This document shows, piece after piece, positions 8,482 to 17,109 of a stretch of 64,000 nucleotides of DNA. The translations under genes were made by a program, and so were the position numbers. Positions within the stretch are counted from its first letter, which is position 1; each line of letters opens with the position of its first letter. The stretch is from contig CALAJN010000009.1 of the NCBI GenBank assembly GCA_937922675.1, positions 186,001 to 250,000 on the forward strand. The letters are read 5' to 3'. The DNA is from an uncultured Granulosicoccaceae bacterium (lineage in GTDB: Bacteria > Pseudomonadota > Gammaproteobacteria > Granulosicoccales > Granulosicoccaceae). The notes beneath the pieces were generated by a model that was given only the letters and a program-made list of their open reading frames with translations, had not been told where the DNA came from and did not search any database.

Positions 8482-9642
8482 TCAGGAAGTAAATACCGTC
8501 CACGAGCCACCCGCCGCTGACGACCTGACAACTGCATCCACAAAGGCGACCCCTGCAAGCCCATCCGCAGCACTCGGCACCAACTGTTCGCCGGTTGCGG
8601 CAGAACCATCGCGCCGCGCAATGATTGCCATGGCAGCTTCGGTGTAGAGGTTGGCAAACCCCTCGAGGTAACCCTCGGGATGACCTCCGGGAATGCGGCT
8701 TACCGCATTGGCGGCATCGCTTGCTCCTGCACCACTGCGCGTCAACAAACGCTTGGGTTCGCCCAAGGGAGTGTGCCACAGGTAGTTTGGATCCTCTTGC
8801 GCCCACTCAATACCGCCCTCACTGCCAAAGACACGCAAGCGCAGCGCATTCTCGTTGCCAACAGCGACTTGACTGCACCACAAAGCCCCTTTGGCACCGC
8901 CGGCATAACGCAGCAAGACGTGCGCGTTGTCATCGAGCTCACGCCCTTCAACAAAGGCATCGATATCAGCAAGCACCTCGGTACAGGAAAGCCCGGTTAC
9001 AAACCCTGCGAGGTTGAACGCATGCGTACCGATATCGCCAGTTGATCCACCCGCTCCGGATCGAGCGGGGTCTGTACGCCAACCCGCCTGCTTCTGACCG
9101 GTTTGCTCGAGTCGCGTTGACAGCCAGTCCTGAGCGTATTCGACCTGCACAACACGTAGCGTTCCGAGCGCACCAGAGGCGATCATGTCCCGCGCCTGTC
9201 TGATCATGGGGTAGCCCGTGTAGTTATGCGTCAGGAAAAACAAAGCATCGGCTTGATCCACCACCGCTTTCAGCGCGAGCGCATCATCCAGCGTCGAAGT
9301 CATCGGCTTGTCGCAAATGACGTGGATACCCCGTGACAAGAAGGCCTCGGCCGCGGCACGGTGTACATGATTGGGTGTAACGATACTGACCGCCTCTATT
9401 CCGTCTTCACGCGCCGCTTCTGCCTCAGCCATCTGCTCAAAGGTGTCATAGGCACGGTCACTGGCAACCCCGAGATCCGCTGCCGACTCACGCGAGCGTT
9501 CAGCGGTAGACGAAAAGGCCCCGGCGACCAGTTCGTAGTGATCATCAATGCGTGATGCGATACGGTGAACACCGCCAATGAATGCATCTCGACCACCACC
9601 GACCATGCCAAGGCGGATGCGCTCTGATCGAAGCTGCGTCAT
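8482..9642 (-). CDS. Gfo/Idh/MocA-family NAD(P)-dependent oxidoreductase
   Basis: A 386-residue dehydrogenase. The N-terminal Rossmann motif is GMVGGGRDAFIGGVHR (residues 12-27). The family's active-site lysine motif appears as CDKPMTS, the usual form being EKP. A second conserved segment, GGSTGDIGTHAFNLAGF, carries the Asp-x3-His pair that holds the substrate. Such enzymes oxidise or epimerise inositols, sugars or sugar acids. The start ATG overlaps the upstream isomerase stop as ATGA, so the two are translationally coupled and should act on consecutive intermediates. The substrate is unknown. Confidence 0.88.
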   Translation of the reverse strand: MTQLRSERIRLGMVGGGRDAFIGGVHRIASRIDDHYELVAGAFSSTAERSRESAADLGVASDRAYDTFEQMAEAEAAREDGIEAVSIVTPNHVHRAAAEAFLSRGIHVICDKPMTSTLDDALALKAVVDQADALFFLTHNYTGYPMIRQARDMIASGALGTLRVVQVEYAQDWLSTRLEQTGQKQAGWRTDPARSGAGGSTGDIGTHAFNLAGFVTGLSCTEVLADIDAFVEGRELDDNAHVLLRYAGGAKGALWCSQVAVGNENALRLRVFGSEGGIEWAQEDPNYLWHTPLGEPKRLLTRSGAGASDAANAVSRIPGGHPEGYLEGFANLYTEAAMAIIARRDGSAATGEQLVPSAADGLAGVAFVDAVVRSSAAGGSWTVFTS

Positions 9643-10697
9643 GACGTGATTCCCAGCATGGCGCGGTTGGCTGCAACGTCAGTCCCGCCATCAGCGAAGT
9701 CATCAAAGGCGCGCTCGGTGACGCGAATGATGTGATCGCGCACAAAAGCTGCACCTTCGCGAGCGCCATCTTCAGGGTGTTTCAGACAGCACTCCCATTC
9801 GACCACAGCCCAGCCATCAAAATCGTTGGCAGCCATTTTCGAAAAGATGGACGCAAAATCCACGTCGCCATCACCGAGACTGCGAAACCGCCCCGCCCTG
9901 TCTACCCACTTCTGAAAACCACCGTACACACCCTGACGCCCAGTCGGGTTGAACTCGGCATCCTTGACATGGAACATACGGATTCGATCCTTGTAGATGT
10001 CGATGTTGTCGAGATAGTCGAGGCATTGCAGTACATAGTGCGAGGGGTCGTAGAGCATGTTGCAGCGTGGGTGGTTATCCACCCGCTCAAGAAACATCTC
10101 GAAGGTGATGCCATCGTGCAAGTCCTCACCCGGATGAATCTCATAGCAGACATCCACGCCGCAACTGTCAGCGTGATCCAGAATGGGTCGCCAGCGCTTT
10201 GCCAGCTCGTCAAATGCCGTTTCCACCAATCCGGGAGCACGTTGCGGCCATGGGTAGATGTACGGCCAGGCTAGAGCGCCCGAGAACGTGGCGTGAGCAC
10301 CTATCCCCATGTGTTTGGATGCCGACAGGGCCTTTTTCACCTGTTCGACCGCCCAGGCTTGCCGCGCTTTGGGATTATCGCGCACCTCAGTTGCCGCAAA
10401 ACCATCAAAGCCTGCATCAAACGCCGGGTGCACGGCCACCAGCTGCCCTTGCAAGTGGGTGGAGAGCTCGGTGACCTCGACGCCATTACTGCGGGCCACG
10501 CCGAGGATCTCATCACAATAATCCTTAGACTCTGCCGCCTTGTCCAGATCAAACAAGCGCCCGTCCCAGCTCGGCAGCTGAACGCCTGCATAGCCGCAGT
10601 CGGCCGCCCAGGCAGTGATCCCGTCCCAGCTGTTGAACGGCGCTTCGTCTCCGGCAAATTGCGCAAGAAACAGCGCTGGCCCTTTCATCGTCTTCAT
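9639..10697 (-). CDS. Sugar phosphate isomerase/epimerase, TIM-barrel family
   Basis: A 352-residue xylose-isomerase-like TIM barrel (AP endonuclease 2 superfamily). Probable divalent-metal ligands are the Glu in CYEIHPGEDL, the Asp in LYDPSHY, the His in FHVKDAEF and the Glu in VVEWEC. It is first in a two-gene unit with a Gfo/Idh dehydrogenase, a pairing common in inositol and rare-sugar catabolism. ATG 10697 has no good ribosome-binding site; a second in-frame ATG at 10688 is equally possible. The precise reaction cannot be assigned from motifs. Confidence 0.85.
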   Translation of the reverse strand: MKTMKGPALFLAQFAGDEAPFNSWDGITAWAADCGYAGVQLPSWDGRLFDLDKAAESKDYCDEILGVARSNGVEVTELSTHLQGQLVAVHPAFDAGFDGFAATEVRDNPKARQAWAVEQVKKALSASKHMGIGAHATFSGALAWPYIYPWPQRAPGLVETAFDELAKRWRPILDHADSCGVDVCYEIHPGEDLHDGITFEMFLERVDNHPRCNMLYDPSHYVLQCLDYLDNIDIYKDRIRMFHVKDAEFNPTGRQGVYGGFQKWVDRAGRFRSLGDGDVDFASIFSKMAANDFDGWAVVEWECCLKHPEDGAREGAAFVRDHIIRVTERAFDDFADGGTDVAANRAMLGITS

Positions 10698-11093
10698 AGG
10701 TATGTGTCTGTGTGAGCAACACTGCCTATTGAATCGTCACGCGCCTGACAATGCAAGCCGTCCGGGATCAGGCCCGAAGAACATGGGTCAAAGCCTCAGC
10801 TCGTGCGCTAACTTGACCTCTGGTTTGCGCGTTGGACCAAGCCGACTCGCTCACGCATGCACTTCAGCGAGATGCCCACTCTTGATCCACAAGCTTGCGC
10901 CCGACTCTCCTGCTATAGCCGAGAGGTATGAGCCGGCCGGTGTGCGCAACCAGGAATGGCGCGTGACGTTCATATCTGCGATGAGTAACGGCTCGGCTCA
11001 AACCCTTTCAATTAACGTCCACGTTGACAAAGCGCCTCCGAGCAGGAAGTACCTTTGGCTGCCAAGGCGTCACCGATTGGACGTGGGGCAACA
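10698..11093. other. Intergenic region upstream of the isomerase operon
   Basis: About 400 bases with no convincing gene on either strand. An open plus-strand frame crosses it but also runs antisense into the isomerase gene and lacks any recognisable motif. The promoter of the isomerase-oxidoreductase operon should lie here; I could not pick a convincing -35/-10 pair. No regulator gene is adjacent. Confidence 0.6.
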
Positions 11094-11124
11094 ATGCAGG
11101 TGCCTGCAGCAGAGGCACCTGCAT
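11094..11124 (-). terminator. Terminator-like hairpin after the CHRD/spondin gene
   Basis: A perfect 12-bp stem (11094-11105 with 11113-11124) around a 7-nt loop, 22 nt past the stop of the minus-strand lipoprotein gene. The following bases read TTGTTG, a weak U-rich tail, so it is plausibly an intrinsic terminator. Confidence 0.65.
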
Positions 11125-11146
11125 GTCAACGATCGAACAATCCTCG

Positions 11147-12316
11147 TCAAGGCTGAGGCGTAATGGTGACTCGCAGTACTCTTTCATTCAGGCTAACTGA
11201 CTGACCACGCCCATCGATGCTGCCAACACGGGTGTCCGGATCAATATCACCGGTATTGGGTGCCGCCTGGCGTTGTACCTGATTAGCGCCTGTGCCCGGT
11301 TCTTCGTCAGCTTCGGTACCCGAATCCCAGATAGCAATGTCGCTTGCCACGACTTCTCCAGACACCGGCTGCCCACCGACAAACAGATCGAGGCTATTGT
11401 CTGCATCGGTAGCTGTGTAGAACCAGTCGTTAGACGGAATGAACATGGTTACAAAATCAAACTTGTCACCATCAACACCCTGGATAGTGAACTCATAGGC
11501 TCCACCGGGACCGATGGGACCTGGCTCATCGGCACCAACAGGTGTCGAAAAGGGAGCAGCACCGGGGACAGCCGCTGGGTAGGGCTCGTTGTTACCGTCT
11601 TCAGCGACAGCTTCAAGACCGGCATTTGCCGCGTCTCTGGGTAGCAACAATGGACTATCGACCTCGTTACGATGAACAATGTAGGCACCTGGTGACAAAG
11701 GAACTGGCTGCGTTGTGCCTGTGGAAGCAACATTCAGTGTGTTTTCAGTTGAAATGTTCTCCAGACGAACCAGAAAACGTGTCGCGTTACCCGCATCAAT
11801 CTGCCCACGTATTTCACCAGCAGCATTCGCTGCAGTGTGCACATTGAAGTAGAGCTCTCCGCGATTGAAGGCACCGATCTCCTCCTCGGTCAGCGCTCTT
11901 GCATCAGAAGGCACTGTCCAGGTCGACCCACCATCATCGGTCGTCAAACCGATCAGTACCGGACCTGTTGATCCGGCAAACCCACGGTGAATATGCGCCA
12001 TTGCTGCGGGGCCGCTCAGGTTACTGACACCCAGCGTTGCCGTTACCACTCCGTTTTCATCGACCTGTACTTCAGCGGACCCACTCGCTCCTGCAGGGAC
12101 ACCAACTGGCGCCGGGATTTCCTGCGATGCATCAAGCAACACCGAGACGGCTTGCCCTGCCCCACCCTCGTCTACATTCTCCTCGTTGTCGACACCATTG
12201 TCGATTAGCGCATCGTCGTCATCATCATCACTACTACAAGCACCGATCACGACGGCAGCAGATAAAGCGATTGCATACTTGAGCTTTCTTGATTGAAAGC
12301 GGCTCTTCATTGACAT
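11147..12316 (-). CDS. CHRD-spondin domain lipoprotein
   Basis: A 389-residue exported protein. The N-terminus is a lipoprotein signal ending VVIGAC, with Cys27 as lipid site, followed by six aspartates (CSSDDDDDD) and an acidic linker. Residues about 55-175 form a CHRD domain (LLDASQEIPAP, MAHIHRG, FNVHTAANAAGEIRGQI). About 180-385 form a Spondin_N-like domain (TRFLVRLENIS, LSPGAYIVHR, FDFVTMFIPSNDWFY). Both domains are known from extracellular and surface proteins; the bacterial role is unknown. It lies downstream of an ECF sigma/anti-sigma pair on the same strand, separated by 210 AT-rich bases, so it is a natural candidate target of that sigma factor. Confidence 0.85.
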   Translation of the reverse strand: MSMKSRFQSRKLKYAIALSAAVVIGACSSDDDDDDALIDNGVDNEENVDEGGAGQAVSVLLDASQEIPAPVGVPAGASGSAEVQVDENGVVTATLGVSNLSGPAAMAHIHRGFAGSTGPVLIGLTTDDGGSTWTVPSDARALTEEEIGAFNRGELYFNVHTAANAAGEIRGQIDAGNATRFLVRLENISTENTLNVASTGTTQPVPLSPGAYIVHRNEVDSPLLLPRDAANAGLEAVAEDGNNEPYPAAVPGAAPFSTPVGADEPGPIGPGGAYEFTIQGVDGDKFDFVTMFIPSNDWFYTATDADNSLDLFVGGQPVSGEVVASDIAIWDSGTEADEEPGTGANQVQRQAAPNTGDIDPDTRVGSIDGRGQSVSLNERVLRVTITPQP

Positions 12317-12404
12317 GGCTATATTTTTCCTTTTTGTCGTGTTGTGATTAAATTAAGTGTGCTGGTTTAACTCGTTTACACACCGTTGGAAGGCAAATAA
12401 TAAC

Positions 12405-12421
12405 ATCGTGCGTTTCACGAT
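12405..12421. promoter_or_regulatory. Inverted repeat upstream of the CHRD/spondin gene
   Basis: A perfect 6-5-6 palindrome, ATCGTG and CACGAT flanking CGTTT, centred about 96 bases before the start codon in an unusually AT-rich 210-bp gap. It has the size of a regulator dimer site. No binding protein is identified. Confidence 0.4.
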
Positions 12422-12526
12422 CTTCAGGTTAAAAACACCTTGCCATCGAGATCTATTCCAAAATAAAAACACGGGATCGCGCAAAGTATTTAATGACGAT
12501 TTATTTATATCAATGCTGCGACCCGG

Positions 12527-12901
12527 CTATGCCTCGAGGAATGCTCTTCGAGCTCCGTCATAAAGGGCCTGTATGTTCTTGGCAAACTCTTCTGTGACGA
12601 TAAAAAGGCGCTGATTGCCTTCGATCCAGCTTGATGCAACGTTCAAATCGCCATGAATCGCCGAGGCGCCAGAGAGCTCGGCGCATGCGAGATTCTCTAC
12701 ATCAATCCGCAACTTTTCAGGTAGTGGCGAAAGAGCCTTGTTCTCGAACGCAGTCTTGTACGGCAGATGTGACGCATCAAGCGCCGCTAGAGTTTCGGCC
12801 AGGTCGGCATCGTGTGCTGCGGAATCGACAGGATACGCCTTGCGCTCGTCGCTCAGGCGATTGTCTGCGTATAGGACAAGAACATCATTGGTGATAGTCA
12901 T
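12527..12901 (-). CDS. Putative soluble anti-sigma factor
   Basis: A 124-residue protein whose ATG overlaps the ECF sigma gene stop (ATGA), the usual arrangement for an anti-sigma factor. It contains the segment LPYKTAFENKALSPLPEKLR, which resembles the conserved linker seen in many proteobacterial anti-sigma factors. There is no transmembrane segment and no Zn-binding His-x3-Cys-x2-Cys motif, so it would be a small cytoplasmic regulator or a truncated family member. A related sequence appears in the decayed locus at 13.8-14.1 kb. Assignment rests mainly on position and this one motif. Confidence 0.7.
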   Translation of the reverse strand: MTITNDVLVLYADNRLSDERKAYPVDSAAHDADLAETLAALDASHLPYKTAFENKALSPLPEKLRIDVENLACAELSGASAIHGDLNVASSWIEGNQRLFIVTEEFAKNIQALYDGARRAFLEA

Positions 12902-13476
12902 ACTACATACTCGACTCTTGTCACTTTGGATGTTTGACTCGTGCGCTCACTTTCAAACTGGAACTTTCCGATAGCAACGCGAGCTCTGGCAAGACGACTC
13001 ATCACTGTGCCGATGGGTATGTGCAAAATATCAGCCGCTTCCTGATACGTACACTCCTCCACCAGCACAAGCTCTACGACCATTCGTTGCGCCTCCGGCA
13101 GCCGTTCCACGGCGCCGAACACCTGATCTAGAAAAACCTGTGTTTCTGCAATATCGGATGACTCTTCCGCATCTAGCGAGAAGACCTTACCCGACGCCGA
13201 CTCCGTCGTTGTGCAGGTCGTATCGAGCGAATCGCGAGCTCTGATCTTACGTGACCGCAGCTCGTTGAGCCAGATTCGATGTTGTATCTGAAATAACCAG
13301 CTGCAAAACTTTCCCTGAGCCGAGTACTTGTGCCGCTGCTCCAGTGCCCGCACGCAGGTGCGCTGTACCAGGTCTGCAGCATCGTCGGAGTTAGCCGTAA
13401 GGCGCAACCCAAATCGCCACAACGCGTCAAGCTCAGACTCCAGCGACAGAGCTACATCGTGAGTCGAGATGCTCAC
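12898..13476 (-). CDS. ECF-type RNA polymerase sigma factor
   Basis: A 192-residue sigma-70 family protein with regions 2 and 4 only. Region 2 reads RTCVRALEQRHKY and FCSWLFQIQHRIWLNELR. Region 4 reads LPEAQRMVVELVLVEECTYQ and IPIGTVMSRLARAR, a helix-turn-helix for the -35 element. The start is GTG 13476, with weak ribosome binding. It is co-transcribed with a small anti-sigma-like gene and lies upstream of the CHRD/spondin lipoprotein. The inducing signal is unknown; with a soluble partner, a cytoplasmic signal is possible. Confidence 0.88.
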   Translation of the reverse strand: MSISTHDVALSLESELDALWRFGLRLTANSDDAADLVQRTCVRALEQRHKYSAQGKFCSWLFQIQHRIWLNELRSRKIRARDSLDTTCTTTESASGKVFSLDAEESSDIAETQVFLDQVFGAVERLPEAQRMVVELVLVEECTYQEAADILHIPIGTVMSRLARARVAIGKFQFESERTSQTSKVTRVEYVV

Positions 13477-13568
13477 AATACTTGGGGACCTGAATCCCGA
13501 CGCCTCACTGCTGAAAAAATATCACCAGACAGATAAACGTTCGCTCTGACAAATCGCATGTACAAAAC

Positions 13569-14062
13569 TCAAGACCGCCCGTGTTCAGGCACAACATGGA
13601 CTTGAAATTTATGCAGGAGTTCCACACTCTCGTCAGCAAGTAACCTGTAATGCTGATTGTCGACAATCCAGTCTGCGGCAGTGAGCGTTGAGCAAGGCTC
13701 TATCAGAACGCTGCACTGCAGCTCACCCTCGGCTGACATGGAGTAGAGCGACAGGGGCAAATGATCTTCTATCGGGGAACCCACCGGTAGTCCTGCTCAG
13801 CTGACGTATCGAGCTCGCCCGTCACATTTGACCAGTTGCGAACCTTTGCACGCAGTGTTGCAGGAACTTCCGGCAAGGGCTGATGATCGAATACTGTCTT
13901 GAACGGCAATCGTGATCCCTCCATGGCTGCCAATGCGTCCGAGAGTGAGTCGTTAAGGTATCCATTGGCAGGTTCAGCAAGGCGAAAAAGCCTGCAAGCA
14001 GCGCATGGCAGCTTCAGCCAAGTGACAGCGGCATCATTGGCAACACGGCATACAACAGGCAA
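13569..14062 (-). pseudogene. Frameshifted remnant related to the anti-sigma protein
   Basis: Two minus-strand frames overlap here. The first (14062-13769, beginning at a TTG) contains ALAAMEGSRLPFKTVFDHQP and PEVPATLRAKV, clearly alike to ALDASHLPYKTAFENKAL and PLPEKLRIDV of the anti-sigma-like gene at 12.5-12.9 kb. It ends at TAG 13769. A second frame, shifted by one base and open from 13784 to 13569, continues with 71 residues (DWIVDNQHYRLLADESVELL) that read like the natural C-terminus. No ATG with a ribosome-binding site precedes the first frame. I interpret this as one gene broken by a frameshift near 13770-13785, but two small real genes cannot be excluded. Confidence 0.5.
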
Positions 14063-14087
14063 GCCAAGCGCCTTGTCCTCGTCATTT

Positions 14088-14531
14088 CTATGCAGTGGTC
14101 CTGTGTGCTAATGACGTGACACCGGGCACAGCAAACTCTGCCGGCTCACTATCTACCGAACCAAGTGACTCCAATCTAACGACCGGGCTGACCAGACGCC
14201 AGGCGTCACCTGCAGGCTCGATGTGCAAGCGGTCACGACCATTCGCCGGCATAGTGTTTTGCAGACCGTTGTTGATGGCATGTTTGATCGACTCAATAGA
14301 GCCGCCGTGTAGCCATATATCATCCGTGAGATTCGGCGCACCGATCACAGGATTACCTGCCCCGTCTGCCCCATGACAGGCGGAGCAGACAGCAAAGCGC
14401 GCGCTACCCTGTTGGGCCAGGGTTGCATCATGATTGCTGTCAGACAAGGACATCACATAGTGGGCTACAGCCTGTACACCCGTATCACCACCAAGCGCTG
14501 CACCCAGATTAGCGGCTGGTCTGACCACCAA
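14088..14531 (-). pseudogene. Fragment of cytochrome cbb3 oxidase subunit III (ccoP/fixP)
   Basis: This frame encodes the second haem domain of a CcoP-type dihaem cytochrome c. It reads LGAALGGDTGVQAVAHYVMS, then the haem motif CSACH, then NPVIGAPNLTDDIWLHGG and a NTMPA segment supplying the axial Met. The membrane anchor and first haem domain are missing, and after NTMPA the sequence no longer resembles the family. Similarity begins within about 10 bases of the last codons of the MFS gene (stop at 14509), so the fragment abuts that gene. No other cbb3 genes are nearby. It should not make a functional oxidase subunit. Confidence 0.75.
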
Positions 14532-15726
14532 CTGATCTGCCCATCAACCAGATCAGCACCGCCATGATGCTGCCGACAATTACGGTCGACACCAGCATGC
14601 GTGACAGCGCTGACCATGCAAGGCTCTCTCCTACGTAGGCTGACAAGCCAAACATCACGATCGCAAATCCAAGTCTGCCTAACAGGCTCTGCAAGGAAAG
14701 CCACGTAGCTCGCTCGGATGCGTCGATTCGCGGAGCGATGGCTGCCATCAAGGGTGCATGTGTCATATTCATACCAAAATTGCGTACGAGCACCAGTATC
14801 AGCGCGACCGGATGTAACCAGATGGCGAGGCCGGCGGCGATTAGCAGTTGAATGACGTTTGCGAGTAGTAGCAAAGTCGGCAAACTTATCCGCTTGGCAA
14901 TGGCCAGTGACACCATGGCGCCGAGCATGCCGCCGAACATCGACAATCCCATGACAAAGCCGGACACGATCGGCGTACGATTACCTCCAGCAAGCCACTG
15001 CCCGAGTTGTGAGCCGCTTTCTCCAAGCAAGCGTAGCCATGGTTGATAGAACTCAAAAGGTACATGTGCGAGTGAGAATGCCAGCACGTACCACAGCATC
15101 AACCAAAGCAGTAGACTGTCGCTGAATCTCAGTGCGACTGCACGCACCTGACGCTTCAGCGTTACGGCATTGCTACGTTCAACAGAAGGCTCGGCAAAGC
15201 GCCATGCAAGCGTCAATGCAAGCACTGAGCTTGCTGCAGCGAGAACATAGGGTAGCCACAGCGCCATACTGCCCAGCAAACCACCCAGCACACACGAGGC
15301 ACTGGTACTGGCCAGCGATACGCTACGTGAACGAGCCTCTTCTCTTGCATAGGTATCTGTCTCGCCTGTTGCTGCTAGCGAGTCGTGCAAGAGCGCGGAA
15401 TCACTACCTGATTGAAATGCGATGCCAGCAGCCAGCAATACCTGACACAAGGCAAACGTCTCGAACGAGGAGGCGCCGGCAAAGCCTAGATATGCAAGCA
15501 TCAGACTGACTGAAGCGACGACCAGCGTAGGCCTGCGTCCCACCCTGTCTGAAATATAGCCTGACGGCACCTCCAGCAACACGACAGACAGGTAGTACAC
15601 AGCTGACAAGGTGATGGCCTCGTCAAAGCCGACTTGCGCGGAAAAATACAGAAAAAAGACGGGCAACCACGGCGAGAAGCTAGCCGCGGCAACAAACCAT
15701 GGGTAGCGACGCACGTTGGCGCGCAT
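14509..15726 (-). CDS. Major facilitator superfamily transporter
   Basis: A 405-residue membrane protein with about twelve hydrophobic segments. The loop 2-3 signature is present as GYISDRVGRRPTLV, and a second positively charged loop separates the two six-helix halves (about 180-200). The overall look is of a drug/metabolite efflux carrier, but the substrate is unknown. ATG 15726 has a GAGGG site 18 nt upstream, rather distant. The last codons are followed directly by the CcoP remnant, so the 3' end may have been remodelled: the protein stops soon after the twelfth segment in GRSVGGQTSR. Confidence 0.82.
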   Translation of the reverse strand: MRANVRRYPWFVAAASFSPWLPVFFLYFSAQVGFDEAITLSAVYYLSVVLLEVPSGYISDRVGRRPTLVVASVSLMLAYLGFAGASSFETFALCQVLLAAGIAFQSGSDSALLHDSLAATGETDTYAREEARSRSVSLASTSASCVLGGLLGSMALWLPYVLAAASSVLALTLAWRFAEPSVERSNAVTLKRQVRAVALRFSDSLLLWLMLWYVLAFSLAHVPFEFYQPWLRLLGESGSQLGQWLAGGNRTPIVSGFVMGLSMFGGMLGAMVSLAIAKRISLPTLLLLANVIQLLIAAGLAIWLHPVALILVLVRNFGMNMTHAPLMAAIAPRIDASERATWLSLQSLLGRLGFAIVMFGLSAYVGESLAWSALSRMLVSTVIVGSIMAVLIWLMGRSVGGQTSR

Positions 15727-15826
15727 GGACTCATTGATGCCCTCGGTGCTACCGCTGTTGCTGACGTTCAGTTCGAGAGACTCCAGGGGTTTTTACAGCG
15801 AAACATGAGCACTATCTCAACAGATA

Positions 15827-16972
15827 CTAACTCCACAGCGCCTCGGAGGCCATGGCGGCGCCCTCACTCAGACTCGCAAGTTTGGCCCATACAATGTCAG
15901 CATCCACGGCACCAAAACCCGCGAAGGTTGCAAAGCCACAGTCGGTGCCTGCGATGACGCGCTCCCGACCTACCAGATCCGCATAGCGCTGAATGCGGTC
16001 TGCGACGAGCTGGGGATGTTCGACAAAGTTGGTGGTTGAATCAATGACACCGGGTATCAGGATGTAGTCATCTGGAATATCGTGCTCCTGCCAGGCTCGC
16101 CACTCATGTGAATGACGTGGATTGGAGGTCTCGAACAACAACCCGCGAGGCTTGGCCTTGAGCACCACCGGAAGCACCTTGGCCAGCGCGATATCGCAAA
16201 TATGCGGCCCCTCATAGTTGCCCCAGCACACGTGCATACGTACACGGTCGCCGGGTACATTTCGCAAGGCATGGTTGAGCACTTCCACGTGCACCTCGGC
16301 TTGTCGGACAAACTCTTCATCAGACAGATCCGGGAACATCATATGCCGCCCCAGACCCAGATCCGGACTGTCCAGTTGCAGAATCAATCCGGAGGCCACA
16401 ATCGCCTCGTACTCATGCCGCATGGCCTCTGCAACATCCTCCAGATAATCCTGATGATTGGCATGGTATTGCGAAGGTTGAAACAAGGCGATGACGCCGG
16501 GCGTTGCCGAGTTCATGAAGCCCTCCTCAAAGCCGTGCTCCTGCATGGCCGCTTGCATCCAGCGAATGTCATCGTGCAACGGCTCGAGGTTTTTGACCTC
16601 GATCGGACCAACACACTGAGGTCGTCGGTAGGTCGGTGTACCACCACCCTTGGCCTGGCGCTCCAGAAAGCCCGGGAACTGCTTCAGATCTGCCGGGGCT
16701 CGTCGCGGACTGTCGCCCTCGAAGCCTGTCAGACGATCCTTGATGTAGGTGGCGTAGGATATCTTGCTCATCTCTCCATCCGAAGGCAAGGAGATACCAG
16801 CCTGCTTTTGTTTTGCAAGCGTGTCACCGACCGAACGCGATATGACGCTCTCAAACTCGACGCTGTCGATCTCCTTGCCCTGCTCCTGTGCAAAGACCAG
16901 ATCAGTTACGTCCTTGGGGCGCGGCAAGGATCCCACGTGCGTCGTGAGAATGGCATCGGTCGAAGTTTTCAT
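15827..16972 (-). CDS. Cobalamin-independent methionine synthase II family protein (MetE C-terminal-like)
   Basis: A 381-residue protein matching only the catalytic C-terminal barrel of MetE. The start shows THVGSLPRP. Zinc ligands are expected in HVCWGNYEG (His and Cys), the Glu of LLFETSNPRH, and the Cys of IAGTDCGF near the C-terminus. Stand-alone members move methyl or alkyl groups to thiols; epoxyalkane:coenzyme M transferase is a distant relative. It is a single gene between the MFS carrier and a lipoprotein gene, so context gives no substrate. Housekeeping methionine synthesis is unlikely because the N-terminal folate domain is absent. Confidence 0.85.
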   Translation of the reverse strand: MKTSTDAILTTHVGSLPRPKDVTDLVFAQEQGKEIDSVEFESVISRSVGDTLAKQKQAGISLPSDGEMSKISYATYIKDRLTGFEGDSPRRAPADLKQFPGFLERQAKGGGTPTYRRPQCVGPIEVKNLEPLHDDIRWMQAAMQEHGFEEGFMNSATPGVIALFQPSQYHANHQDYLEDVAEAMRHEYEAIVASGLILQLDSPDLGLGRHMMFPDLSDEEFVRQAEVHVEVLNHALRNVPGDRVRMHVCWGNYEGPHICDIALAKVLPVVLKAKPRGLLFETSNPRHSHEWRAWQEHDIPDDYILIPGVIDSTTNFVEHPQLVADRIQRYADLVGRERVIAGTDCGFATFAGFGAVDADIVWAKLASLSEGAAMASEALWS

Positions 16973-17109
16973 GCAGGTTCCAAGTGATCACGATAGCGAT
17001 ATGCAAGGCCACAGCAGCCTGTGCCCGCCTTGAGGCCTGACCCCAAGATGAACTTGGCTGTGTACGCCCACATTACCTCATCGAATCCGAGCTGTGGTAC
17101 AGCGGGACA

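Noticed and set aside
10615-11163. Open plus-strand frame of 182 codons across the gap before the isomerase operon
   Set aside because: It starts inside the antisense of the isomerase gene, has no ribosome-binding site, no recognisable motif and an Arg/Cys/Ser-rich composition typical of shadow frames.
16112-16987. Long plus-strand frame (291 codons) opposite the MetE-like gene
   Set aside because: Fully antisense to a gene with clear zinc-site motifs; the product is His/Leu/Arg-rich without domain features.
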